In this document: piece after piece, positions 34,832 through 45,848 of the stretch
How positions within the stretch are numbered: position 1 is the stretch's first letter
How the letters are laid out: every line of letters starts with the position of its first letter
NCBI RefSeq assembly: GCF_033366695.1
Contig: NZ_JAOBTQ010000001.1
Location: 3,472,001-3,536,000, forward strand
Source of the DNA: Streptomyces sp. SCL15-4
GTDB taxonomy: Bacteria > Actinomycetota > Actinomycetes > Streptomycetales > Streptomycetaceae
Reading direction: 5' to 3'
DNA length: 64,000 nt
Translations under genes and position numbers: made by a program
Notes under the pieces: generated by a model
The model's database searches: none
Told to the model about the DNA's origin: nothing
What the model saw: only the letters and a program-made list of their open reading frames with translations

Positions 34832-34855
34832 TCCTGCCAGTGATCACTGGCAGGA
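34832..34855. promoter_or_regulatory. 24-bp perfect palindrome upstream of the aldehyde dehydrogenase operon
   Basis: Both 12-base arms (TCCTGCCAGTGA / TCACTGGCAGGA) are exact reverse complements with no spacer. It lies 71-94 bp before the aldehyde dehydrogenase start and 34 bp after the end of the upstream kinase gene. It could be a high-affinity operator or a terminator for the kinase operon. The lack of a loop favours an operator. Confidence 0.55.
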
Positions 34856-34888
34856 AATACGCTGATCAGGGCGTTGACGGAGGAACGC

Positions 34889-35848
34889 TCAGTCGGTTCC
34901 GGGTTTTCTCGCCAGCAGCAGGGCGAGCGGGCCCAGGGCGGCGCGACGGCGGGGGGCGGGGTCCGGAGTGCGGGAGTCCGGCGCCGGTTCGGGTACGGCG
35001 GCCGGGGCGTCGGGAGCCGGGACCGGTTCCGCCGTGGCGCCCGAGCCGTGGGAGTCCGGCGCCGGTGCCGGCGCGGCGGCCGAAGCGTGGGGCTCGCGCG
35101 GTGGCGGTGGTACGGCGGTGAGGCCCGCGCAGTCGCGGAGCGCGGCCTCGGTCCGCGCCGCGTCCGGCCGGGCCGCCGGCTCCTCGGCGTGCAGCCGGTC
35201 CAGCAGCGGGCCCAGCGGTCCGGGGTCCGTGTCCCCGACGGCGGTGCGCAGCAGCGCGCCCAGGGACCACAGGTCGGAGGCCGGACCGGCACCGGGCCCC
35301 GCCGCCCGCTCGGGGGCCACGAAACCGGCCGGCACCTGCCCGGCGCCGATGCCGAAGTCGGTGAGGACCACGCGTCCGGTGCCGGACTCCAGCCGGACGT
35401 TGGCCGGTTTGACGTCCCGGTGCACGATGCCGACGGCGTGGGCGGCACGCAGCGCGCCGAGCACGGCGAGCCCGATCCGCGCGGCCTCGGCGGCCGGCAG
35501 CGGCCCGCGCTCCAGCACCTCGCGCAGCGACTCGCCCTCCACCAACTCCATGACGACCCACGGGACCGCGGCCTCGGTGACCACGTCGTACACCGTCACG
35601 GCCGCGGGGTGGCGCACCCGGGTGGCGGCGCGGGCCTCGTGGTGGAGCCGGTGGGCGAGGCGCCGGCTCTCCTCGTCGGTGGCCGGATCGCCGGGCAGCA
35701 GCGGCTCCTTGAGCGCGACCGGCAGGTGCCGCTGTTCGTCCAGGGCCCGCCAGACGGTGCCGGCCGGGCCGGAGCCGAGGCGTCCGGCCAGCCGGTAACG
35801 GCCGCCGATCAGACGTGCGTCGGGCGGGTGTGCGCCGTCTTCGGTCAT
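34889..35848 (-). CDS. Soluble Ser/Thr protein kinase with shortened activation loop
   Basis: This 319-residue Hanks-type kinase has a glycine loop GSGPAGTV, the ATP Lys47 in VALKEP, HRDVKPAN with catalytic Asp145 and DFG at 164. The stretch from DFG to APE is only about 12 residues and has no Ser or Thr, so it lacks the usual autophosphorylation site. The last 100 residues are Ala/Pro-rich. Unlike its four neighbours it has no membrane segment and no extracytoplasmic domain. It is the last gene of the kinase row. Confidence 0.88.
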   Translation of the reverse strand: MTEDGAHPPDARLIGGRYRLAGRLGSGPAGTVWRALDEQRHLPVALKEPLLPGDPATDEESRRLAHRLHHEARAATRVRHPAAVTVYDVVTEAAVPWVVMELVEGESLREVLERGPLPAAEAARIGLAVLGALRAAHAVGIVHRDVKPANVRLESGTGRVVLTDFGIGAGQVPAGFVAPERAAGPGAGPASDLWSLGALLRTAVGDTDPGPLGPLLDRLHAEEPAARPDAARTEAALRDCAGLTAVPPPPREPHASAAAPAPAPDSHGSGATAEPVPAPDAPAAVPEPAPDSRTPDPAPRRRAALGPLALLLARKPGTD

Positions 35849-35896
35849 GTCCCATCAGTACCGTGCGCACGGCACCGCTGTCGAAGCGGACGGCCC

Positions 35897-37606
35897 TCAC
35901 CCGCCGGCCGCGAAGGTGTCGACGGCCACGTCGAAGTACTCCCGGGCCTCGCGCACCTTCCCGACCGGCGCCGACACCCACACGTCGTACAGCCGGCCGC
36001 CCTCCTCCCAGCACAGGTCGTAGGTGTGCCGCGGGCCCTCCGCCGCGCTGAAGCCGTTCCAGGTGAACTCCCAGAACGCGGCCCGGTGTCCGCGGTGCGT
36101 GATCGGGGTGACCCGGCCGTCGTGGTAGCCGGGGTTGTTGTCGGCGCCGGCGGCGGCGGAGCGCTCCAGTACGCCCCGGGGGCCGCCGGGCTGCGGGCCG
36201 CCGACCTTGATGCCCAGGCGGAAGGTCTGGTTCGCAGAGAGGTAGAAGACGCGTTCGCCGCGCGCGCTGCGGACGAAGTCCTCGGGGACGGCGAGGGAGA
36301 AGCCGGCCGGGTCGCGGGCCGTGCGGTAACCGGAGGGCGCGGTGGGGGCGCCGGTGCCGGGAGGTCCGGTGGTGGTCGGGCCGGTGGCGGTCGGGCCGGG
36401 CGTCGTCGGGGGCGGTGTCGTGTCCGTGGCGCCGGTGCCGGTGCGGGTCGCCGGGGTGGTGGCCGTGCCGCCCGGGGTGCCGCCGCCTCCGTCGCCGCTC
36501 TGGTGCAGCAGCAGCGTCGCGGCCGACACTCCCGCACCGGCCAGCGCGGCGACGAGCAGCGCCGCCACCAGCACTCCGCGCGGGGCCTGCCGGACCGGTG
36601 GCGGCTGCGCCGTCGGCAGGGCGGGGCCGAGCGGCGGCGGCCCGCCGTGGGAAAGGTCCGGCCGGGTCGGCGAGGAGGCCGGGGTCCGGTGCGCAAGGCC
36701 GCCGGCGATCCGGTGCAGGCGCCCGGCGCCATGCGTTCCCGGCGCACCCGGGCCGCCCGGCGCGGCCGGCGTGCGGCCGGTCTCCAGGTAGGTCCGCAGC
36801 ATCCGCTCGGCGTCCGCCGCGCCCAGCCGCCGGTCGGGGTCGCGCTCCAGCAGCCCGAGGACGACGGGCAGCAGCGGCCCGGCCTGGGCCGGCGGGCGGA
36901 TCTCGTCGGAGACGACGGCGTGCAGGATGCCGCCGAGCGAGTCGCGCCGGAACGGCGACTCACCGCTGAGCACCGTGCACAGCAGCGCGCCCAGCGACCA
37001 CAAGTCGGACTCCGGCCCGGTGCGCAGCCCCGACATCCGCTCCGGCGCGGTGTACTCGGGCGAGCCCACGAAGGCGCCGGTCTCGGTCAGCGTGGTGGCG
37101 CCCTCGACCTGGGCGATGCCGAAGTCGGTGAGGACGACCCGGTCGGTGCCGGACTCGATCAGGACGTTCGCGGGCTTGATGTCCCGGTGCAGCACACCCG
37201 CCTCGTGCGCGGTGTGCACCGCGCTCAGCAGGGCGATGCCGATCCGCGCGGCCTCGGCGGCGTCGACCGGGCCGTCCCGGACGATCCGCTCGGCGAGCGA
37301 GGGGCCGTCGACCAGCTCCATCACGAGGTACGGCCGGCCGTCGTGTTCCACCACGTCGTGCACGACGATGATGTGCGGATGCCGTAACTGGCAGACCGCG
37401 CGGGCCTCGCGGAAGGTACGGTCGCGGCGGCGGCGCGCGTCGTCGTCCGGGAGCGAGTCGTCCGGGAGGAACTCCTTGACCGCCACCTGACGGCCCAGCA
37501 CCTGGTCTCTCGCCCGCCACACGACGCCCATGCCGCCGCGCCCGACGCGTTCCTCCAGGCGGTAACGGCCCGCGATCAGCCGGAAGCCGGCTCCCTCGGT
37601 CCCCAT
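35897..37606 (-). CDS. Membrane Ser/Thr protein kinase (PASTA-less)
   Basis: This 569-residue protein has an N-terminal kinase domain with GRGGMGVV, Lys44, HRDIKPAN with Asp142, DFG and SPEYTAPE. A Pro/Thr-rich juxtamembrane linker follows, one membrane span (about 325-350) and a C-terminal extracytoplasmic domain of about 150 residues with PEDFV and AFWEFTW. Instead of PASTA repeats this is the domain shared with its neighbours. The start is uncertain: three ATGs lie within 12 bp (37618, 37615, 37606). I use 37606, which has a weak GGGGCG site. Confidence 0.9.
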   Translation of the reverse strand: MGTEGAGFRLIAGRYRLEERVGRGGMGVVWRARDQVLGRQVAVKEFLPDDSLPDDDARRRRDRTFREARAVCQLRHPHIIVVHDVVEHDGRPYLVMELVDGPSLAERIVRDGPVDAAEAARIGIALLSAVHTAHEAGVLHRDIKPANVLIESGTDRVVLTDFGIAQVEGATTLTETGAFVGSPEYTAPERMSGLRTGPESDLWSLGALLCTVLSGESPFRRDSLGGILHAVVSDEIRPPAQAGPLLPVVLGLLERDPDRRLGAADAERMLRTYLETGRTPAAPGGPGAPGTHGAGRLHRIAGGLAHRTPASSPTRPDLSHGGPPPLGPALPTAQPPPVRQAPRGVLVAALLVAALAGAGVSAATLLLHQSGDGGGGTPGGTATTPATRTGTGATDTTPPPTTPGPTATGPTTTGPPGTGAPTAPSGYRTARDPAGFSLAVPEDFVRSARGERVFYLSANQTFRLGIKVGGPQPGGPRGVLERSAAAGADNNPGYHDGRVTPITHRGHRAAFWEFTWNGFSAAEGPRHTYDLCWEEGGRLYDVWVSAPVGKVREAREYFDVAVDTFAAGG

Positions 37607-37727
37607 GCGCCCCATCATGCCGCAGCGGGCGCCCGCGTCCTCGAAAACCGGTCGTGGTCCGGGGGCACGCGGATCACCGGTCGGACAGCCGTTCCCGGCG
37701 CGCGCGGCGCGGTGCGGGGCGCCGCGC

Positions 37728-39401
37728 TCAGCGCGGTTCCTGCCAGCCCTGGAGCAGCGCCTTGAACTGCTTGCTGGTCCGGTCCCAGTCCGCGGCGGGC
37801 GACGATATGTAGATCACGTACTCGGTGCCGTCGCGCGCTATGTAGGTCTCCTCCGTGGCGCGCCGCAGCCCCGGGAAACCGGAGTCCTTCGCGAGCGCCT
37901 TCCAGGTGTACTCCCAGACCGAGCCGCCGAGGTCGCGGTAGACGTTCTTCTCCAGCCGGAGCCGCCGGTAGTCGGCCAGCCGCTCGGCGAGCTGGCCGTC
38001 CAGGTCGAGCTGGTGGGAGTAGGCGTCCTTGAAGTCGGGCGAGGTGTCGATGGCGATGCGGACGAAGTGCTCGCCGCCGTCGGGCGTGTAGTCGACCTGC
38101 CGGAGGTCGCCGGGCACCCCGACGACCTTCCGCGACCAGCCCTCGGGCAGGTAGACGCTGAAGCCCCACTCGTCGTCGTACCGGCGCCAGGAGGCCGGGA
38201 TCGTGCCGTCGGTGCCGGGCGTGACGCCGCTGACGGAAGGGGAGGGCGTGGCCGGGCCCCCGCCCGTGACACCGGTCTCCCCGGTGCCGGCGCCCCACTT
38301 CTGGACGGCCACCGCGGCGCCGGCGCCGAGCATGGCCGCGACGGCCACGACGAGCGCGAGGGTGCGCAGCCGGCGGCGGGGCCGGGCCGGAGCCGGAGCA
38401 CCGGCCGCCCCGGGCCCCACGGCCGTGGGACCGGTGGCGGAGCCGGTCGCGCCCGCCGGGACTCCGGGGAGGGTGCCGCCGGCCGGGTGACCGGTGGGGC
38501 CGTAGCCCGGGCCGGCCGGTCCGGGAGTACCGAGGTGCGCGGCCTGGGTCGGCAGGAACTCCTGTGCGGTGCGCGGCCTGCGGCCCTCCGCCGCCTCGGC
38601 GAGCATCTGCTCCGCCTCCTCGACGCTCGGCCGGTCGGCCGGGTCCTTGCGCAGCAGGGCGGCGATGACCGGTCCGAGCGGACCGGCCTGGCGAGGCTCC
38701 TCCGTGTCCTCCTCGACGATCGCCTGCATGGTGCTCAGCGGCGAGGTCCGGCGGAACGGCGAGCGCCCCTCGACCGCCGTGTACAGCGTGGCGCCGAGCG
38801 CCCACAGGTCGGAGGCCGGGCCCGGGTCGTGGCCGCGCACGCGCTCGGGGGCCAGGTAGTCGACGGAGCCCACGACCTCGCCGGTGCGGGTGATGGTGGA
38901 GTCGCCTTCTATCTGGGCGATGCCGAAGTCGGTCAGCAGCACCCGGCGGTCCGTGCCGAGCAGGACGTTGCCGGGCTTGACGTCCCGGTGCAGCACACCG
39001 GCGGCGTGCGCCGCGCGCAGCGCCCGGAGCACCCACAGCCCGATCCGCGCGGCCTCCGCCGGCTCCACGCGGCCGTGCTGCTTGACCACGTCGGCCAGCG
39101 AGTCGCCCTCGACCAGCTCCATCACGATCCAGGGCCGGCCGTCGTGTTCGAGGACGTCGTGCACGGTGACGACCGCGGAGTGGTTGATGCGCGCGGCGGC
39201 CCGCGCCTCGGCGCGGGTACGGGCGAGCAGCACGGCCCGGTCGCCGTCGGCGACGTAGAGCGAGGCGGTCAACTCCTTGACGGCGACCATCCGGTGCAGC
39301 ACCTCGTCGTGAGCGCGCCACACCCGGCCCATGCCGCCGCTGCCGATGGAGTCGGCGAGCCGGTAGCGGCCTGCTATGAGCAGACCCTGCATCTGATTCA
39401 C
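37728..39401 (-). CDS. Membrane Ser/Thr protein kinase
   Basis: This 557-residue kinase has GSGGMGRV, Lys42 in VAVKEL, HRDVKPGN with Asp140, DFG, and SVDYLAPER at the end of the activation loop. A linker rich in Pro and Gly precedes a membrane span (about 355-375). The extracytoplasmic domain has PEGWSRKVVG and VWEYTWKAL. The GTG at 39401 has GGGG 6 bases upstream; an ATG nine bases further in is possible. Targets are unknown. Confidence 0.9.
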   Translation of the reverse strand: MNQMQGLLIAGRYRLADSIGSGGMGRVWRAHDEVLHRMVAVKELTASLYVADGDRAVLLARTRAEARAAARINHSAVVTVHDVLEHDGRPWIVMELVEGDSLADVVKQHGRVEPAEAARIGLWVLRALRAAHAAGVLHRDVKPGNVLLGTDRRVLLTDFGIAQIEGDSTITRTGEVVGSVDYLAPERVRGHDPGPASDLWALGATLYTAVEGRSPFRRTSPLSTMQAIVEEDTEEPRQAGPLGPVIAALLRKDPADRPSVEEAEQMLAEAAEGRRPRTAQEFLPTQAAHLGTPGPAGPGYGPTGHPAGGTLPGVPAGATGSATGPTAVGPGAAGAPAPARPRRRLRTLALVVAVAAMLGAGAAVAVQKWGAGTGETGVTGGGPATPSPSVSGVTPGTDGTIPASWRRYDDEWGFSVYLPEGWSRKVVGVPGDLRQVDYTPDGGEHFVRIAIDTSPDFKDAYSHQLDLDGQLAERLADYRRLRLEKNVYRDLGGSVWEYTWKALAKDSGFPGLRRATEETYIARDGTEYVIYISSPAADWDRTSKQFKALLQGWQEPR

Positions 39402-39554
39402 GTTGCCCCGCAATGCTTTTGACAGGGCCAGACTAAGGACCGGCCCCCACCCAGGGAACCGGCGGGGTGCTCCGGTGACAGCACTGTGACGATGGTCATT
39501 TCCGCGCGAGAGGGCGAACCGGACGGTCGCGTACCGCCCTTGGGCACGTGGTGC

Positions 39555-42269
39555 TCAGCCCGTGTGGCGGTACGTCGCCACGGCCTGCTCGTACAGCCGC
39601 GACACCTCGTCCCGTTCGCCCTCCGGTCCGCGCACCTGGACGACGTGGTAACGGCCGTTCAGCAACAGCGCCATGTTCCGTACGAACCGGTCCCGTCCCT
39701 GCCCGTCGGTCCAGGTGAACTGGCCCTCGGCCATGGTCCGTCCGCCGACCTCGGTGGTCCGCAGCCCGGTGGCCGTGGCCCAGCTGGAGTCGCGGTACGG
39801 CTGGAGTTCCCGCTCCTTGTCCCGCTGGTAGACCATCGGGTCACCGCCGTAGACGGAGGCGCTGTCCCGGCCCGGTACGACGATCAGCTCGAACTCGCCG
39901 TGAGCGTAGACCACCTGGCCGCCGGCGTTCCTCGGGGTGCGGCCCCAGCCCTCGGCGACGGCGACCCGGAACCCGGCGGCGTCCTTGCGCAGCGTGAATC
40001 CGTCGGGCACGGAGGGGTCCTGGCCGGTCTGGGTCTCGGTCGCGGGCGCGGAGGAGCCCTCGGCCGGCGCGCTCTGCCCGGCGGGGGGCTGCCGGGTGTG
40101 CCCGGGCAGCGGGCTCGTCCGCCCGGCGCTGCCGGTGCGGTCCCCGCCGGTCTCCTGCTTGGGCAGGAAGAACATCGCGTACGCGATCCCGCCCGCGAGC
40201 AGGAGCAGCACCAGCAGGAGCAGGGTCCGGCCCAGGCTGCGCGGCGAACCGGCGCCTTCCCGGACCCGCTTGTGCCGGCCGTGCGGGTGGGCGACGGGCA
40301 GTCCGGCGCGGCGCCGGCGCACCAGCTCGCCCCGGCGCCGCACGATCGGCAGCCGGCTCGGGTCGGCGGGCGGCACGGGAACGACCCGGCTGCCGGCCTC
40401 CGGCTCCGGCGCGGACCGCACCAGGGAGCGCAGCCAGCCGCTCAGCTCCTCCACGTCCGGCCGCTCGGTGGGGTCCTGACGCAGCAGCGACTCCACGACC
40501 GGGCGCAGCGGCCCGCACTCCTCGGCGAAGGCGGGCGGCTCGGCGCACACCAGCTGCACCAGCTCGGCCGTGGACTCCTCCGGGTACGGCGCGTGCCCCT
40601 GTACGGCCCGGAAGAGCAGCGCGCCCAGCGCCCACAGGTCGGTGGCCGGGCCGATCGGCGCGGCCAGCTGCCAGTTCTCGTGCACGGGCCCGGCCTGTTC
40701 CGGCGCCCACCGTTCGGTCACCGGTCCCACCACGGTCATCCGCACCTGCCGCGCCCGCTCGGCGGCCAGCGCGGTACCGGGCCCCCGGCGGACGGGGCCG
40801 GAGGTGTCCCAGGCGGAGTCCGAGGGACGGGCGGGCACCGGCTCCGGGGGACGGCCGGGGCCGTAGGGGCGGACGGGGGCGAGGTCGGCGCGGGACGTGG
40901 ACCCACCGGAACCGGCGCCCGCACCGGAGCCACGGCCGGGCTCGACGGCACGGCCGAAGGCGCGGGCGGAGTCGGGGCCGGGGCCGGAGGAGTCCGGGGC
41001 CGGCCGGTCGGGGGTGTCGGACGGGGACCTGGGCGTGTCGTGGGCCTGGGACGGGACTCGGCCGGGCCGTGACTGTGCCGGGGGCAGGACCGGCCGTTGC
41101 GTGGCGCCGTCCTCCAGGGCCTGTGGGGCGGCGCCGGGCCAGGGGGCGCCGCGTACGCCGTACGGGTCGGCTATCCGGCCGGGCGGCACCGCGCCGCGCG
41201 AGTCCGAGGGGTACGGCGGCCGTGCCGTGCCGCCGGCCCGGTCCGCGCCGGTGTCGCTGTCGTCGCCGTCGGCGGGCGGGCGGGCAGCGGGCAGGGCGGG
41301 GCGCAGGCCGGGCCGGGCTTCGTGCACCCGGGCGGCGGCACGGGCGCCCGCCCGGTACGCGGCGATGGCCCCGGTCCGCGCCGCCCGGACATCGGTCCCG
41401 GTCTCCAGAGCCGGCTGCCCGGCCCCGCCGGACACCTCGTGCGCACCCGGCACCGCCGGCCCTCCGGCCGCCCGGGCCTGGATGGCGGCCCGCCGCGCGG
41501 CCTCGGGATCGGCCTCCGCCACACCACCGGGACCGGCGGGACCGGCCGGCATCCCGGTGTCGTCCGTGTCCGCTCCCGGTGTTCCCGGCTGCCCGGCCGG
41601 ACCGGTGCCGTAGGTCTCCCCCGCGTCGTCACCGACCGCCTCGTCGTCGGGGACCGGCACCGGGTCGTACCCGCAGAGCGCCTCCTCCGCCGCGCCGGCC
41701 GCGAGGCCGGTCAGCACCACCCGGCCGTCGTCGCAGACCAGGACCGTACGGACGGTGAGGTTGCGGTGCACCCAGCCATGGGCGTGCAGCACCCGGAGCG
41801 CCATGAGCACGTCGGATGCGACCTCGGCCGCGCGGTACGGCGTGAGCGGCCGCTCGGTGAGCAGGGCGGCCAGCGGACGCGCGGCCACCAGTTCGCTGAC
41901 GATCCACAGGGACCCGCCCTCGGCGAACACGTCGAAGACCTGGTCCAGGCGCGGGTGGTCGGGGACGCGGGCCGCCGCCTGCGCGGCCTCGACGGCGCGC
42001 CGCACCGCCGGATCGGCGGGTCGCCGGGTGGCGGCCCGGGTCTCCGCGGCCCGCCGGAACGGACGCTCGCGCGCGGTGAACCCCTCGGGCAGCCCCTCGG
42101 CGTCCAGCACCTCGGCCTCGACGACCTCCGGCAACGGGACCTGGCGGATGAGGACTTCCTGGCCGCTGTAGGTGTCGAAGGCGCGGATCTCGGTGAACTC
42201 GTAGGCGTCGGACGGCGGCAGCGGCAGGCGGTAGCGGTCGGCGAGCACCCGACCCGCGTAGTCGTCCAC
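39555..42269 (-). CDS. Membrane pseudokinase with a large insert in the activation segment
   Basis: This 904-residue protein has a kinase-like N-terminus but lacks catalytic residues. The VAIK lysine position reads Arg42 (VLIRQV), HRD-K-N reads HRN with Thr at the Lys and Asn positions (168-175), and DFG reads GLA near 188. About 320 Pro/Gly/Ala-rich residues (about 195-510) then intervene before the APE equivalent (RWAPEQ, about 519) and a normal C-lobe with DLWALGALLF. A basic membrane-proximal stretch, one span and the shared extracytoplasmic domain (AVAEGWG, EGQFTWTDG) complete it. The GTG at 42269 has GGGAGG 6 bases upstream and is preferred to earlier starts at 42299 and 42314. Confidence 0.87.
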   Translation of the reverse strand: MDDYAGRVLADRYRLPLPPSDAYEFTEIRAFDTYSGQEVLIRQVPLPEVVEAEVLDAEGLPEGFTARERPFRRAAETRAATRRPADPAVRRAVEAAQAAARVPDHPRLDQVFDVFAEGGSLWIVSELVAARPLAALLTERPLTPYRAAEVASDVLMALRVLHAHGWVHRNLTVRTVLVCDDGRVVLTGLAAGAAEEALCGYDPVPVPDDEAVGDDAGETYGTGPAGQPGTPGADTDDTGMPAGPAGPGGVAEADPEAARRAAIQARAAGGPAVPGAHEVSGGAGQPALETGTDVRAARTGAIAAYRAGARAAARVHEARPGLRPALPAARPPADGDDSDTGADRAGGTARPPYPSDSRGAVPPGRIADPYGVRGAPWPGAAPQALEDGATQRPVLPPAQSRPGRVPSQAHDTPRSPSDTPDRPAPDSSGPGPDSARAFGRAVEPGRGSGAGAGSGGSTSRADLAPVRPYGPGRPPEPVPARPSDSAWDTSGPVRRGPGTALAAERARQVRMTVVGPVTERWAPEQAGPVHENWQLAAPIGPATDLWALGALLFRAVQGHAPYPEESTAELVQLVCAEPPAFAEECGPLRPVVESLLRQDPTERPDVEELSGWLRSLVRSAPEPEAGSRVVPVPPADPSRLPIVRRRGELVRRRRAGLPVAHPHGRHKRVREGAGSPRSLGRTLLLLVLLLLAGGIAYAMFFLPKQETGGDRTGSAGRTSPLPGHTRQPPAGQSAPAEGSSAPATETQTGQDPSVPDGFTLRKDAAGFRVAVAEGWGRTPRNAGGQVVYAHGEFELIVVPGRDSASVYGGDPMVYQRDKERELQPYRDSSWATATGLRTTEVGGRTMAEGQFTWTDGQGRDRFVRNMALLLNGRYHVVQVRGPEGERDEVSRLYEQAVATYRHTG

Positions 42270-42432
42270 TGTGCCTCCCTCGGCCGCCCGGCTGGTCATG
42301 TCCGTTCGCGTCACCGCCCGTTGCGCACGCGGCTGCGGCTGCGTACGGTCCGCGACCCTTCACGATACGTGCCGGAGGCAACCCGCACGGCGCAGATGAC
42401 GGATTCCCGGACGCCGAACCGGTATGCGCTCT

Positions 42433-44520
<2,088 letters not shown>

Positions 44521-44690
44521 GCGTCCCCTCATACAACCCGCCCTGACAGAGCCTCCATTGTCTCTCACCCGACAAGTGCCCGACGCCCAGGGTGCCCCTG
44601 GCCGGGCCCCGCCGTCCCCGCTCCGCGCGCCCTCTTGAAGCAGGTGTTCCGCTTACCGGGATGATGGGCCGCAAGAGGGGAGGAACCGGT

Positions 44691-45758
44691 ATGCCGACGC
44701 TTCGGACAGTCCTGTCCATACCGGTGTCGCTGGTGCTGCTGCTCGCCCCGGCGGCCCTCCAGGACGCCTCCCCGCACACCGTTCCCGCCGTGGCCACGGA
44801 CGCGGTCCTGCCGTTGCTCGTCGGCGACGGCGGGGCGCCCGCGGCGGCCCTGCTGACCCGGGACGGCGACGGCGGCCGAGCGCGCCTGCGGTACGCGTCG
44901 GCCGGCCGGGGCATCTCCCGCGCCGACCACTTCCGCGCCGGCAGCATCACCAAGACCTTCCTCGCGACGGTCGTGCTCCAGCTGGCCGAGGAGCACCGGC
45001 TCTCCCTGTCCGACACCGTCGAGCGGCACCTGCCGGGACTGCTGCGCGGGCGCGGCACCGACGGCCGGCGCATCACCCTGCGCGCCCTGCTCACCCACAC
45101 CAGCGGGCTGGCCGACTTCACCGAAGCCACCGGAGGCGTCGTACCCCTGACCCCGCTTCAGGCCGTGCGCATCGCCTGCTCCCTCCCTCCGGCCCGTCCG
45201 GGCCGCTACTTCTACTCCAACACCAACTACGTCCTGCTCGGCCTGGTCGTCGGCGAGGTCACCGGTCACTCCTACGCCACCGAGACCGAGCACCGTGTCA
45301 TCGCTCCGCTGGGTCTGACGGGCACCTCCTTTCCCGGGTCCCGGAGGTCGCTGCCCTCGCCGCACGGCCGCGCCTACGCGGCCGACGGTTCCGATGTCAC
45401 CGAGCTGGACCCGCGCGTGGCCGGCGCGGCGGGCGAGCTGGTGACCACACTGGCCGACCTGGACCGCTTCTACGCGGCCCTGCTCGGCGGCCGGCTGCTG
45501 CCCGCGCGACGGCTGCGCGAGATGCTGGACACCCGTGCCGCACACGGCGCGTACGGCATGGGCCTGAAGCCGGTGGAACTGCCGTGCGGCACCACCGTGT
45601 GGGGACACAGCGGCCGGATCTCCGGCAGCTACGTGCGCAGCGCGGCCACCGCCGACGGCCGGCGTGTCCTCACCTTCCGGGTGAACACGGACGCGATCGC
45701 GGATCCCCGCCTCGATGCGGCCCTGCTCGCCGCGGAGTTCTGCCCTCGCACCCGGTAG
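44691..45758 (+). CDS. Serine beta-lactamase-fold hydrolase (D-Ala-D-Ala carboxypeptidase-like)
   Basis: This 355-residue secreted enzyme has a signal peptide at about 5-24. The penicillin-binding-protein motifs are all present: SITK (Ser85, Lys88), YSN near 176 in FYSNTNYVLLG, and HSG near 307 in WGHSGRISG. Family members are carboxypeptidases of the R61 type or class C-like esterases. The ATG at 44691 follows GGGAGG; a longer frame to 44592 lacks a signal peptide at its start. It is divergent from the kinase row. Confidence 0.87.
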   Translation: MPTLRTVLSIPVSLVLLLAPAALQDASPHTVPAVATDAVLPLLVGDGGAPAAALLTRDGDGGRARLRYASAGRGISRADHFRAGSITKTFLATVVLQLAEEHRLSLSDTVERHLPGLLRGRGTDGRRITLRALLTHTSGLADFTEATGGVVPLTPLQAVRIACSLPPARPGRYFYSNTNYVLLGLVVGEVTGHSYATETEHRVIAPLGLTGTSFPGSRRSLPSPHGRAYAADGSDVTELDPRVAGAAGELVTTLADLDRFYAALLGGRLLPARRLREMLDTRAAHGAYGMGLKPVELPCGTTVWGHSGRISGSYVRSAATADGRRVLTFRVNTDAIADPRLDAALLAAEFCPRTR

Positions 45759-45848
45759 AACGCCCGGGGTTCGAGCGGAGATCCCAAAATCGGCCACTCG
45801 TTCGAGTGAACGTCGGCCGCTCCGCCACCGGACCGGAACGGCGGCGGC

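Noticed and set aside
30463..35121. Very long plus-strand open frame (about 1,550 codons) covering chorismate mutase to the kinase gene
   Set aside because: It is an antisense artefact over the GMC oxidoreductase and aldehyde dehydrogenase genes, which have clear motifs on the other strand.
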